Assembly: GCA_946482585.1 (NCBI GenBank)
Contig: CAMLSI010000169.1
Coordinates: 1 to 10,162, forward strand
Direction of reading: 5' to 3'
Source: an uncultured Lysobacteraceae bacterium
GTDB taxonomy: Bacteria; Pseudomonadota; Gammaproteobacteria; Xanthomonadales; Rhodanobacteraceae
DNA length: 10,162 nt
Positions 1-6,259 of the stretch are shown piece by piece. Both the position numbers and the translations under genes were made by a program. The notes below the pieces were generated by a model, which made no database searches, had not been told where the DNA came from, and saw nothing but the letters and a program-made list of their open reading frames with translations. Positions within the stretch are counted from its first letter, which is position 1; each line of letters starts with the position of its first letter.

Positions 1-1
1 A

Positions 2-463
2 CTCACGCGCTACCCGGTATACTTCTGCACCATTCACGGCAACGACGGCATGATGCGCGCGGCCGCGCAGGTCAAGGGCAATATCCGCCTGCTCGCCGTG
101 ACCGCACTGACGAGCCTCGACCAGCACGATCTCGACGATCTCGGTTTCCGCTGCGAACCGGAGCAGCTCGTGCTGTCGCGCGCGAAGGCCGCACTGGAGG
201 CCGGCTGCGACGGCGTCGTGTCGTCCGGACTCGAAGTGCCGGCACTGCGGCGCGAAGTGGATCACGCGCTGATCACGGTCTGTCCGGGCATACGGCCGAT
301 CGGCAACAGCGACGATCAGAAGCGTACGCTCGACGTGGCCCAGGCATTCACCGCGGGCGCCGATTACATCGTCGTGGGTCGGCCCATTCGTCACGCCGAG
401 GACCCGCGCGCCGCCGCGCTCGCTATGCAGCAGACCATCTCGGACACGCTGGCGCGTGGCTGA
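2..463 (+). CDS. pyrF: Orotidine 5'-phosphate decarboxylase, C-terminal part (5' end outside window)
   Basis: PyrF decarboxylates orotidine monophosphate to UMP, the last step of de novo pyrimidine synthesis, in the cytosol. The reading frame is open from the left edge (codons begin at base 2), so the N-terminus, including the usual catalytic Asp-Lys cluster, is missing; 153 residues are visible. Recognisable parts of the TIM barrel are TIHGNDGMMRAA near the left edge, the strand LLAVTALTSL, the family signature VCPGIRP (281-298) and, near the C-terminus, DYIVVGRPI, whose Arg contacts the substrate phosphate in known structures. The protein ends about 22 residues after that motif, as expected for the short bacterial (type 1) enzyme. 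An ATG at base 50 lies inside the conserved barrel and is not the true start. The downstream gap is large, so cotranscription with the next gene is unlikely. Confidence 0.95.
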   Translation, partial: LTRYPVYFCTIHGNDGMMRAAAQVKGNIRLLAVTALTSLDQHDLDDLGFRCEPEQLVLSRAKAALEAGCDGVVSSGLEVPALRREVDHALITVCPGIRPIGNSDDQKRTLDVAQAFTAGADYIVVGRPIRHAEDPRAAALAMQQTISDTLARG

Positions 464-534
464 GTCCGGAAAACCGCCTGAGCATGCAGAAAAACTGTTG
501 ATATTCAATGCGCTGAAGCATGCATTGTGAGGTA

Positions 535-563
535 TTGCATTAGCTCGATTCAGCCAGTACGAT
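535..563 (+). promoter_or_regulatory. Putative sigma-70 promoter for a small transcript
   Basis: A -35-like TTGCAT (535-540) and a -10-like TACGAT (558-563) are separated by exactly 17 nt. Matches to the consensus are 3/6 and 4/6. Transcription would begin near 570, with no good ribosome binding site and ATG following, and a terminator lies about 110 nt downstream. This is a prediction from sequence only. Confidence 0.4.
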
Positions 564-569
564 GCACGC

Positions 570-690
570 CGTACCTGAACCAGACGCGGCAATAATTCCA
601 CATAGCCGACCGCGCCCGACAATGCGATTCCCCCTCCGGTTCTGCCGGAATTCGCCCGGATCGTTCCAAAGGACGACCGGGCTTTTCTTT
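570..690 (+). ncRNA. Candidate small regulatory RNA, about 120 nt
   Basis: The segment lies between a plausible 17-nt-spaced promoter and an intrinsic terminator, and contains no convincing coding sequence. It holds a C-rich single-stranded stretch, TTCCCCCTCC (628-637), complementary to Shine-Dalgarno sequences. This leads into a small hairpin (TCCGG 635-639, CCGGA 645-649, loop TTCTG), followed by the terminator stem at 654-682. A weaker pairing CGCGG/CCGCG may form at the 5' end (585-614). C-rich loops in an RNA of this length recall the xanthomonad sRNA sX13, but I cannot claim homology. Alternatively this is just the distal 3' untranslated region of pyrF. The name and targets are unknown. 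Confidence 0.35.
654..690 (+). terminator. Intrinsic terminator
   Basis: GCCCGG (654-659) pairs with CCGGGC (677-682). The stem is extended inward by TCGT with ACGA and CC with GG, with two single-base bulges on the left arm and an AAA loop. A T-rich tail TTTTCTTT follows at 683-690. It lies 190 bp after the pyrF stop and over 100 bp before the next gene, so it could end a pyrF transcript or a separate small RNA. Confidence 0.7.
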
Positions 691-727
691 GTCCGAATGT
701 CGGGATTTTGCGCCGGCTCGCGTTCGC

Positions 728-760
728 TGGAATGCATAGCCGCACTCGGCTAGAGTGCAT
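728..760 (+). promoter_or_regulatory. Weak promoter-like region with inverted repeat before the lipoprotein gene
   Basis: TAGAGT (751-756) is a possible -10 box for the lipoprotein gene, giving a leader of about 33 nt; no good -35 box is visible. It is embedded in an inverted repeat: TAGCC (737-741) with GGCTA (748-752), flanked by ATGCA (732-736) and TGCAT (756-760). Such a palindrome over a -10 box could be an operator, but this is speculative. Confidence 0.3.
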
Positions 761-794
761 CGCTGTTTCACCAATAGAACCCTTGGGGAAAAAC

Positions 795-1715
795 ATGTCC
801 ACGAAATTCGCTCGCGTCGCGCTCGCCGCGGCTCTCGGTCTCGCTCTGGTGGGCTGCGGCAAGGATGAGCCGCCGTCCGCTCCGCCTCCTGCCGTCGCCG
901 CGAAGGCCGCCGCCACGCCGGAAGGCGCGATCATGGCGCCGATCGGCCATCTGAAGACCGGCAACATCGACGGCCTCATGCAGAGCGTGCTGCCGCCGGA
1001 AGAATATGCCAAGGCCAAGGCGGATTACGCCAAGGACATGAACAAGGAACCGGCGACCGAGGAAGACAAGGCCAAGTTCGCCGAGAACATGGCCAAGCTG
1101 ACCGCACCGGACGCCGAAGCCAAGCTCTGGGCCGAACTGGAGCCGAAGCTCAAGGAACTCGATGCGCAGATGGCACAGCAGATGCCGATGATGGTCGCGA
1201 TGGGCAAGGGCGTCATCCAAAGCTCGATCCAGCAGAACCAGGAACTCAACGAAGCGCAGAAGCTGCAGGCTTCGCAGGCCGTCGATGCGCTGGGCAACTG
1301 GGTCACGACCGCGAAGTTCACCGATCCGGCGCTCGCGCAGAAAGCGATCAAGATCGTTTGCGACACCGCGCGCAAGATCAACCTGAAGACGCTCGACGAA
1401 GCGCGCGCGCTGAGCTACGAACAGGCGATGAGCAAGGCCGGCGTGGCCTATCTCGGCGTCAAGGACGTGCTCGCGCTGTACGGTTTCTCGATCGACCAGA
1501 CGCTGGATTCGATCAAGGCCGAAACGATTTCGTCCGACGCCAGCACGGCCAAGGTCAAGATCAGCTACACGCTGCTGAACACGCCGCTGAGCGCCGAGAG
1601 CGACCTGGTCAAGGTCGGCGAACGCTGGTACGGCAAGGAAATGCTGGAAGGCCTGAAGAAGAAGGACGCCGCCGTGTCCGAACCGGCCGCCGCACCGGCA
1701 CCGGCGACCAACTGA
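795..1715 (+). CDS. Putative outer-membrane lipoprotein of unknown function
   Basis: I do not recognise this 306-residue protein. The start at 795 is chosen because GGGGA (785-789) sits 5 nt upstream and the product then begins with a clean lipoprotein signal peptide: a charged MSTKFAR, a hydrophobic Ala/Leu core, and the lipobox L18-V19-G20-C21. Gly-Lys after Cys21 gives no Asp at +2, so Lol sorting to the outer membrane is the default inference. The N-terminal linker (about 25-45) is rich in Ala and Pro. Residues about 60-235 look mostly helical, rich in Ala, Lys, Glu and Gln. A C-terminal portion (about 245-290) has strand-like alternation with a VKVGERWYGKEM segment, as in small lipoprotein domains that sample beta sheets. 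The tail is low-complexity Ala/Pro. It is monocistronic: a strong terminator follows and the flanking genes are unrelated. An in-frame upstream ATG at 708 gives a 29-residue extension that would destroy the signal peptide. Confidence 0.85.
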   Translation: MSTKFARVALAAALGLALVGCGKDEPPSAPPPAVAAKAAATPEGAIMAPIGHLKTGNIDGLMQSVLPPEEYAKAKADYAKDMNKEPATEEDKAKFAENMAKLTAPDAEAKLWAELEPKLKELDAQMAQQMPMMVAMGKGVIQSSIQQNQELNEAQKLQASQAVDALGNWVTTAKFTDPALAQKAIKIVCDTARKINLKTLDEARALSYEQAMSKAGVAYLGVKDVLALYGFSIDQTLDSIKAETISSDASTAKVKISYTLLNTPLSAESDLVKVGERWYGKEMLEGLKKKDAAVSEPAAAPAPATN

Positions 1716-1764
1716 GGCAAATCGCGATTTGACGGCGCGATTTAACGCGCCGCTAACGCAATCG

Positions 1765-1793
1765 AACGCCGCCCCCGGGCGGCGTTCTTTTTT
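1765..1793 (+). terminator. Strong intrinsic terminator after the lipoprotein gene
   Basis: AACGCCGCC (1765-1773) pairs perfectly with GGCGGCGTT (1778-1786) across a CCCG loop, and a C plus six Ts follow (1787-1793). This is a textbook rho-independent terminator. It ends 20 bp before the plsB start, so it insulates plsB, whose own -10 box follows immediately. Two more palindromes lie between the stop codon and this stem. Confidence 0.92.
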
Positions 1794-1801
1794 GTCGCGG
1801 T

Positions 1802-1813
1802 TACAATCGCGGG
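1802..1813 (+). promoter_or_regulatory. plsB -10 promoter box; transcript probably leaderless
   Basis: TACAAT (1802-1807) matches the -10 consensus at 5 of 6 bases and lies 6 nt before the plsB ATG at 1814. Transcription would therefore start at or within a base or two of the ATG. No Shine-Dalgarno sequence is present and the -35 position falls in the upstream terminator stem. The same 11-mer TACAATCGCGG occurs before ttcA (6228-6238). Confidence 0.55.
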
Positions 1814-4342
1814 ATGGATGACCTCACTACTCCCGAGCGCGCCGACGATACGCCGCGCGTACCCTGGCGCCTGCGACTGTTCGGGCGCCTGCTCGAATCC
1901 TGGATCCGCATCAAACCCGACCCGGCCAGCCCGCGCGGCCTGCTGCTGCCCGGCGTGCCGGTCTGCTACGTCACCGAACGCTACGGCCTGTCCGACGCAC
2001 TGATTCTCGAACAGGCCTGTCGCGAAGCCGGTCTGCCGTCGGCGCTGGCTCCGCTGCCGAACGTATCGACGCGCCGCAAGCGCAGCTACTTCGCGACGTC
2101 GATGCGCAACAGCCTGTTCTGGAATCCGGCCCGCCGGCGCCCGCCGACACAGCCGCTGGCCGAACTCGTCGCGCAGCTCGAACTGCTGCCGGATCAGGAC
2201 ATACAGCTCGTACCCGTTTCGATCTTCGTCGGCCGTGCGCCGAGCCGGCAGTCGGGCTGGTTCAGCGTGCTGTTCTCGGAAAACTGGGTCGTCGTCGGCC
2301 GTTTCCGTCGCGTGCTCGCGCTGCTGCTCAACGGTCGCGACACCCATGTGCAGTTCTCCGCACCGGTATCGCTGCGTCGCGTGATCGCCGAAGAACAGGG
2401 CGAGCCGCGCGAACGGACGGTTCGCAAGATCTCGCGCGTGCTGCGCGCGCATTTCCGCCGCATCCGCGCCGCCGTCATCGGACCCGATCTTTCGCATCGC
2501 CGCACCATCGTCGACGCGGTCGTCAATGCCGAATCGGTGCAGCAGGTGATCGCGACGACGTCGGCGAAGGAATCGGTTCCGCGCGAACAGGCGCTGCGTC
2601 GCGCGCACGAGTACGCGATCGAAATCGCAGCCGACTACTCGCATCCGGTCGTGCGCTCGCTGTCGTTCATGCTGCACAGCTTCTGGAACAAGCTCTACGA
2701 CGGCGTGACGATGAACCATTTCGATCGCGTGCGCGCCGTCGCGCCCGGGCACGAAATCATCTATGTGCCGTGTCATCGCAGCCACATCGACTACCTGCTC
2801 GTGAGCTGGCTGCTCTACACCAACGGCATCGTGCCGCCGCACATCGCCGCGGGCGTGAATTTGAACCTGCCGCTGGTCGGACCGCTGCTGCGCCGCGGCG
2901 GCGCGTTCTTCCTGCGCCGCAGCTTCAAGGCGAACGCGCTGTACTCGGCCGTATTCACCGAATACGTGAGCCAGTTGTTCGCGCGCGGCGTATCGATGGA
3001 GTACTTCATCGAAGGCGGCCGTTCCCGCACGGGCCGCCTGCTGCAGCCGAAGGCCGGCATGCTCGCGATGACCCTGCGCGCGTTCCTGCGCGAATCGCGC
3101 CGCCCGGTCGTGTTCCAGCCGGTCTACATCGGCTACGAGAAGCTGATGGAAGGCAACAGCTACATCGGCGAGCTGTCGGGCCAGCCCAAACAGAAGGAAT
3201 CGCTGTTCGGCCTGATGCGCTCGGTGAAGAAGCTGCGCGAACACTACGGCCGCGTCGCCGTGAATTTCGGCGAACCGGTGTTCCTCGAGGAATTGCTGCA
3301 GCGCGAAGCGCCGGACTGGCGCGCGAGCGCCGATGACGACAAGCCCGAATGGTTCGGCCGCAGCGTCGACGCGCTGGCCGAGCGCATCCAGGTCAGCATC
3401 AACGGCGCAGCCGATGTCAATCCGATCAACCTGCTCGCCGTCGCGCTGCTCGCGACACCGAAGCATGCGATGGCCGAAGCCGATCTCATTACACAATTGG
3501 ACCTGTACAAAGATCTGCTTTCGGAGCTGCCGTACGCCGAACGCGTCACGCTGACCGCGAAGTCGGCGAAGGAGATCATCGCCTACGGCGAAAAGATGCA
3601 GTGGATCCGCCGCATCCGCCACCCGCTCGGCGACGTGCTCACGAGCGAAGGCAAGCAGGCGACCCTGCTGTCCTACTTCCGCAACAACGTGCTGCACCTG
3701 TTTGCGGCGTCGGCCTGGATCGCGTGCTGCTTCATCAACAACCGCCGCATGGCGCGTGCGTCGCTGCTGCGGCTGTCGAAACTCATCTATCCGTTCATCC
3801 AGTCGGAACTGTTCCTGCCCTGGGACGAGGCCGGCTTCGTCGAGCGCATACAGGCCACGGTCGATTTCTTCATCCGCCGCGGCGTGCTGACGCCCGACGC
3901 CGAAGGCCGCGTGCTCAATCGCGGCGCGGGCCAGGGCGACGCGGCGTTCCAGCTGCGCACGCTCGCGCACAGCCTGCTGCAGGCGTTCGAGCGCTACTAC
4001 ATCACGATCGCGGTACTCGTGAAGCACGGGCCGCACACGATGAGCGCGGCCGAACTCGAGAACCTCTGCTCGCTGACGGCACAGCGCCTGACCTTGCTGC
4101 ATGAGCTCAATGCGCCGGAATTCTTCGACAAGGCGCTGTTCAAGGGTTTCATCCAGCAATTGCGTGAACGCAAAGTCGTATGGACCGACGATGCCGGCAA
4201 GCTCGATTTCGACGCGGCGCTCGCGATCGTGGCCAAGGACGCGAAAGTCATCCTGAGCCGCGAGATCCGACACGGCATCCTCAAGCTCGCGCCGCCGCCG
4301 AAAACGGTCGCTCCCGATATTGCCGCCGACAGGGCCGCCTGA
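1814..4342 (+). CDS. plsB: Glycerol-3-phosphate 1-O-acyltransferase
   Basis: PlsB transfers a fatty acyl group from acyl-ACP or acyl-CoA to position 1 of sn-glycerol-3-phosphate, making lysophosphatidic acid, the first committed step of phospholipid synthesis, at the inner membrane. The 842-residue product is close to the E. coli enzyme's length (807). All four acyltransferase blocks are intact and in order: HRSHID with catalytic His321 and Asp326; GGAFFLRR (362-369); EGGRSRTGR (400-408) for glycerol-phosphate binding; and FQPVYIGYEKL around Pro436. Each sits about 15 residues later than in the E. coli protein as I remember it, consistent with a slightly longer N-terminus. A hydrophobic segment at about 627-645 could contact the membrane. 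The start at 1814 is supported by the adjacent -10 box and by the N-terminal fit (WRLRLFGRLLESWIRIK). It is a stand-alone gene between a terminator and a 282-bp gap. Confidence 0.97.
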   Translation: MDDLTTPERADDTPRVPWRLRLFGRLLESWIRIKPDPASPRGLLLPGVPVCYVTERYGLSDALILEQACREAGLPSALAPLPNVSTRRKRSYFATSMRNSLFWNPARRRPPTQPLAELVAQLELLPDQDIQLVPVSIFVGRAPSRQSGWFSVLFSENWVVVGRFRRVLALLLNGRDTHVQFSAPVSLRRVIAEEQGEPRERTVRKISRVLRAHFRRIRAAVIGPDLSHRRTIVDAVVNAESVQQVIATTSAKESVPREQALRRAHEYAIEIAADYSHPVVRSLSFMLHSFWNKLYDGVTMNHFDRVRAVAPGHEIIYVPCHRSHIDYLLVSWLLYTNGIVPPHIAAGVNLNLPLVGPLLRRGGAFFLRRSFKANALYSAVFTEYVSQLFARGVSMEYFIEGGRSRTGRLLQPKAGMLAMTLRAFLRESRRPVVFQPVYIGYEKLMEGNSYIGELSGQPKQKESLFGLMRSVKKLREHYGRVAVNFGEPVFLEELLQREAPDWRASADDDKPEWFGRSVDALAERIQVSINGAADVNPINLLAVALLATPKHAMAEADLITQLDLYKDLLSELPYAERVTLTAKSAKEIIAYGEKMQWIRRIRHPLGDVLTSEGKQATLLSYFRNNVLHLFAASAWIACCFINNRRMARASLLRLSKLIYPFIQSELFLPWDEAGFVERIQATVDFFIRRGVLTPDAEGRVLNRGAGQGDAAFQLRTLAHSLLQAFERYYITIAVLVKHGPHTMSAAELENLCSLTAQRLTLLHELNAPEFFDKALFKGFIQQLRERKVVWTDDAGKLDFDAALAIVAKDAKVILSREIRHGILKLAPPPKTVAPDIAADRAA

Positions 4343-4553
4343 AAGGAAACGACGACCGCATGCCGGATTCGGCGCCTGGAGCTTCTGGGTAGCGTGCGGC
4401 GTGCACGAACCCGAGTGCGCGCTTACGCGCAGCCATCTCGGCGATGAGAGAGCCGCGCGTCGGCGCGGCAGGCCGACGGCGCCAAACCCCTTACGCCCCT
4501 TCACGCCGGCCGGCATATGCCCGATCGGACATAAGAGCTTCGGACGACGGCAT
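4343..4553 (+). other. Structured intergenic region between plsB and the antiporter gene
   Basis: No convincing gene lies in this gap. It holds two strong potential hairpins. In the first, CCGAG plus TGCGCG (4411-4421) pairs with CGCGCA (4426-4431) and CTCGG (4437-4441), with a 5-nt bulge GCCAT and a CTTA loop. In the second, GCCGCGC (4452-4458) pairs with GCGCGGC (4463-4469) across GTCG. Neither is followed by a T-tract, so they are not standard terminators. They could form a leader RNA for the antiporter gene, a factor-dependent terminator of plsB, or have no role. Confidence 0.45.
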
Positions 4554-4582
4554 TTCGATCCAGCCGTATAGCCGTCTATGCT
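4554..4582 (+). promoter_or_regulatory. Putative promoter of the antiporter gene
   Basis: TTCGAT (4554-4559) and TATGCT (4577-4582) are spaced by 17 nt. The predicted start near 4589 gives a leader of about 36 nt. That leader contains a small hairpin, GGCGC-TTC-GCGCC (4595-4607), and a GAGAG ribosome binding site (4616-4620) 4 nt before the chosen ATG. Confidence 0.4.
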
Positions 4583-4624
4583 GCCATGCAGCACGGCGCT
4601 TCGCGCCTCCTTTTCGAGAGTTTC

Positions 4625-5950
4625 ATGTCCGCTCCGCTTTCTGCCCGGGCGCTGTTGCCGCTCGGCGTTTTTCTGTCGCTGTTTCTCGGCACCGGCCTGT
4701 GGTTCACGCTGCAAGGCCACCCCGACGCGTTCTATCAACTGCGTGCGCCCGTCGCGATCCTTCCGGCGATTGCGCTCGCGTTCTGGCTCGCGCGCCGCGA
4801 ACGGCCGCTCGACACCTTCCTCGGCGGCATGGGCAACAGCGACGTGATGCTGATGTGCCTGATCTTCCTGCTCGCGGGCGCGTTCGCCGCGGTCAGCAAG
4901 GCGATCGGCGGCGTCGACGCCGTGGTCTGGCTCACGTTGAATGCGGTGCCGTCATGGCTCGCGCTGCCGGGATTGTTTCTCGTCGCCGGCTTCGTCGCCC
5001 TCGCGATGGGCACGTCGATGGGCACGATCGCCGCGGTCGCGCCCATCGCACTCGGCGTCGCCGAAGCCGCCGGCATCGCGCCGGCGCTGGCGCTCGGCGC
5101 GGTACTCAGCGGCGCGACGTTCGGTGACAACCTGTCGGTGATCTCGGATACCGCGATCGCCGCGTCACGCCTGCAGGGTGCGAGCCTGCGCGACAAGTTC
5201 CGCGCGAATTTCTGGCTCGCGCTGCCGGCGGCGCTGGCCTGCCTCGTGCTGCTCGCCGTGCTCGGCGGCGGAACCGCCACGCCTGCGGTGCCGCAGGCCT
5301 CGCCGTGGCTCGCGCTGCCGTATCTCGTCGTGCTCGTGCTGGCACTGATCGGCGTCGACGCACTGATCGTGCTCGGCGTTGGCCTGATCCTGGCCGGCCT
5401 GGCCGGCGTTGCCCTCAAGACCGGCTACACGCCGGCCGCATTCGGCAACGATGTCTACGCGGGCTTCGAGGGCATGTTCGAGATCGCGCTGCTGTCGCTC
5501 CTGATCGGCGGCCTGGCCGCGTTGGCGCGCGCGCAGGGCGGATTGACGTGGCTCGCCGCGCGCGTCGCCGCCATCGCCGGTGGACGCCTCGGCCGGCGCA
5601 GCGGCGAGCTCTCGCTAGCGGCCGTGTCGACCTTGACCGATGTATTCACGGCCAACAATACGGTCGCATTGTTGATCAGCGGCAGCACCGCGCGCGAGAT
5701 CGCCGAACGCCACGGCGTCAGCCCCGCACGCAGCGCAAGCCTCCTTGACGTATTCGCCTGCGTGACGCAGAGCGTGCTGCCGTACGGCGCGCAGATCCTG
5801 CTCGCCGCGTCGATCGCGAAAGCGTCGCCACTGGAACTCGTCGGTCAGGTGCACTACGGCTGGCTGCTCGCGCTCGTCGCGCTCGCGTCGATCGCGTTCG
5901 GCCTCCCGCGCGGTGCGATGCAACCGCGACTCGCGGTTCAGGCCGGCTGA
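4625..5950 (+). CDS. NhaC-family Na+/H+ antiporter
   Basis: This 441-residue protein is a polytopic inner-membrane carrier of the NhaC type (Na_H_antiporter family), expected to export Na+ or a related solute in exchange for protons. Hydrophobic segments run almost throughout, starting at about 10-28, 40-55 and 73-92. Family signatures are GTSMGT (129-134), GATFGDNLSVISDT (163-176, with Asp168, Asn169 and Asp175 in the re-entrant/transport region), the mirror-image motif TANNTVA (342-348), and VLPYGAQILL (384-393). Members carry Na+/H+ or amine/organic-acid exchange, so the substrate is not fixed by sequence alone. I chose ATG 4625 (GAGAG 4 nt upstream, then a typical short charged start); an in-frame ATG at 4586 would add 13 residues but lies at the predicted transcription start. 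The stop overlaps the end of the convergent ydcH-like gene by 13 bp. Confidence 0.9.
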   Translation: MSAPLSARALLPLGVFLSLFLGTGLWFTLQGHPDAFYQLRAPVAILPAIALAFWLARRERPLDTFLGGMGNSDVMLMCLIFLLAGAFAAVSKAIGGVDAVVWLTLNAVPSWLALPGLFLVAGFVALAMGTSMGTIAAVAPIALGVAEAAGIAPALALGAVLSGATFGDNLSVISDTAIAASRLQGASLRDKFRANFWLALPAALACLVLLAVLGGGTATPAVPQASPWLALPYLVVLVLALIGVDALIVLGVGLILAGLAGVALKTGYTPAAFGNDVYAGFEGMFEIALLSLLIGGLAALARAQGGLTWLAARVAAIAGGRLGRRSGELSLAAVSTLTDVFTANNTVALLISGSTAREIAERHGVSPARSASLLDVFACVTQSVLPYGAQILLAASIAKASPLELVGQVHYGWLLALVALASIAFGLPRGAMQPRLAVQAG

Positions 5951-6141
5951 TCCGGAATCAGCTGATTCTCGAGGTAGGCGATCATGTCCTTGAGCCGGAG
6001 CTTGCGCTTCTTCAGACGCTTGAGCTGCAGCTCGTCGCTGGCGTTGTCGGTGGACAGGCGCTGAATCGCCGCATCGAGATCGCGGTGTTCGATGCGCAGT
6101 TCGATCAGCTGACGCGTGATTTCGGCAGGGTCCTGGTGCAT
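5938..6141 (-). CDS. YdcH-family (DUF465) small coiled-coil protein
   Basis: This 67-residue, highly charged helical protein belongs to the YdcH/DUF465 family, whose molecular role is not established. Visible features are the N-terminal half with [15 protein letters not shown] (heptad-like), then [19 protein letters not shown], the Lys/Arg/Leu-rich block typical of the family, and a short tail. The family's usual length is about 65-80 residues, so this is complete. The start at 6141 gives this family-typical N-terminus (MHQDPAEI); the frame stays open upstream to 6459, but that extension runs across ttcA. No Shine-Dalgarno is evident; a -10-like TACACT lies about 27 nt upstream on the same strand. 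It is divergent from ttcA and convergent with the antiporter gene, so it is probably a monocistronic unit. E. coli SlyX is another small coiled-coil protein of similar look, but the [12 protein letters not shown] block favours DUF465. Confidence 0.85.
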   Translation of the reverse strand: MHQDPAEITRQLIELRIEHRDLDAAIQRLSTDNASDELQLKRLKKRKLRLKDMIAYLENQLIPDQPA

Positions 6142-6167
6142 CGGCGCGCGGCGTGGAAAGTCGGCCG

Positions 6168-6173
6168 AGTGTA
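6168..6173 (-). promoter_or_regulatory. -10 box of the ydcH-like gene
   Basis: Read on the minus strand, TACACT occupies 6173 to 6168, 26 nt before the ATG at 6141, giving a leader of about 20 nt. The matching -35 position (TACGAG, 6196-6191) is poor. It faces away from the ttcA promoter, whose -10 box is about 55 bp away. Confidence 0.4.
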
Positions 6174-6227
6174 GCGGGCTTCGGCGGTCGCTCGTAGCCC
6201 ACGAACGGGCCGCGCCGCCGGCGCTGC

Positions 6228-6238
6228 TACAATCGCGG
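6228..6238 (+). promoter_or_regulatory. -10 box of ttcA
   Basis: TACAAT (6228-6233) lies 26 nt upstream of the ttcA ATG, for a predicted leader of about 20 nt lacking a Shine-Dalgarno sequence. The 11-mer TACAATCGCGG is identical to the one before plsB. No good -35 hexamer is visible at 17 nt spacing (ACGGGC or near). Confidence 0.5.
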
Positions 6239-6259
6239 TCTTCGCCCGCCGTTCCGCCC

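Noticed and set aside
562..753. A 63-codon plus-strand frame between pyrF and the lipoprotein gene
   Set aside because: There is no ribosome binding site, and an intrinsic terminator lies inside it.
4360..4392. A 10-codon mini frame just after plsB, preceded by AAAGGAAA
   Set aside because: The Shine-Dalgarno-like run is about 10 nt or more from the ATG and overlaps the plsB end, and nothing suggests a leader peptide.
1742..4738. A 998-codon open frame on the minus strand opposite plsB
   Set aside because: Its codons are the exact reverse complements of plsB codons, so stops arise only where plsB uses TTA, CTA or TCA, all rare at this GC content. The product is Arg/Gln/His/Ala-rich with no family features, and plsB itself is unambiguous.
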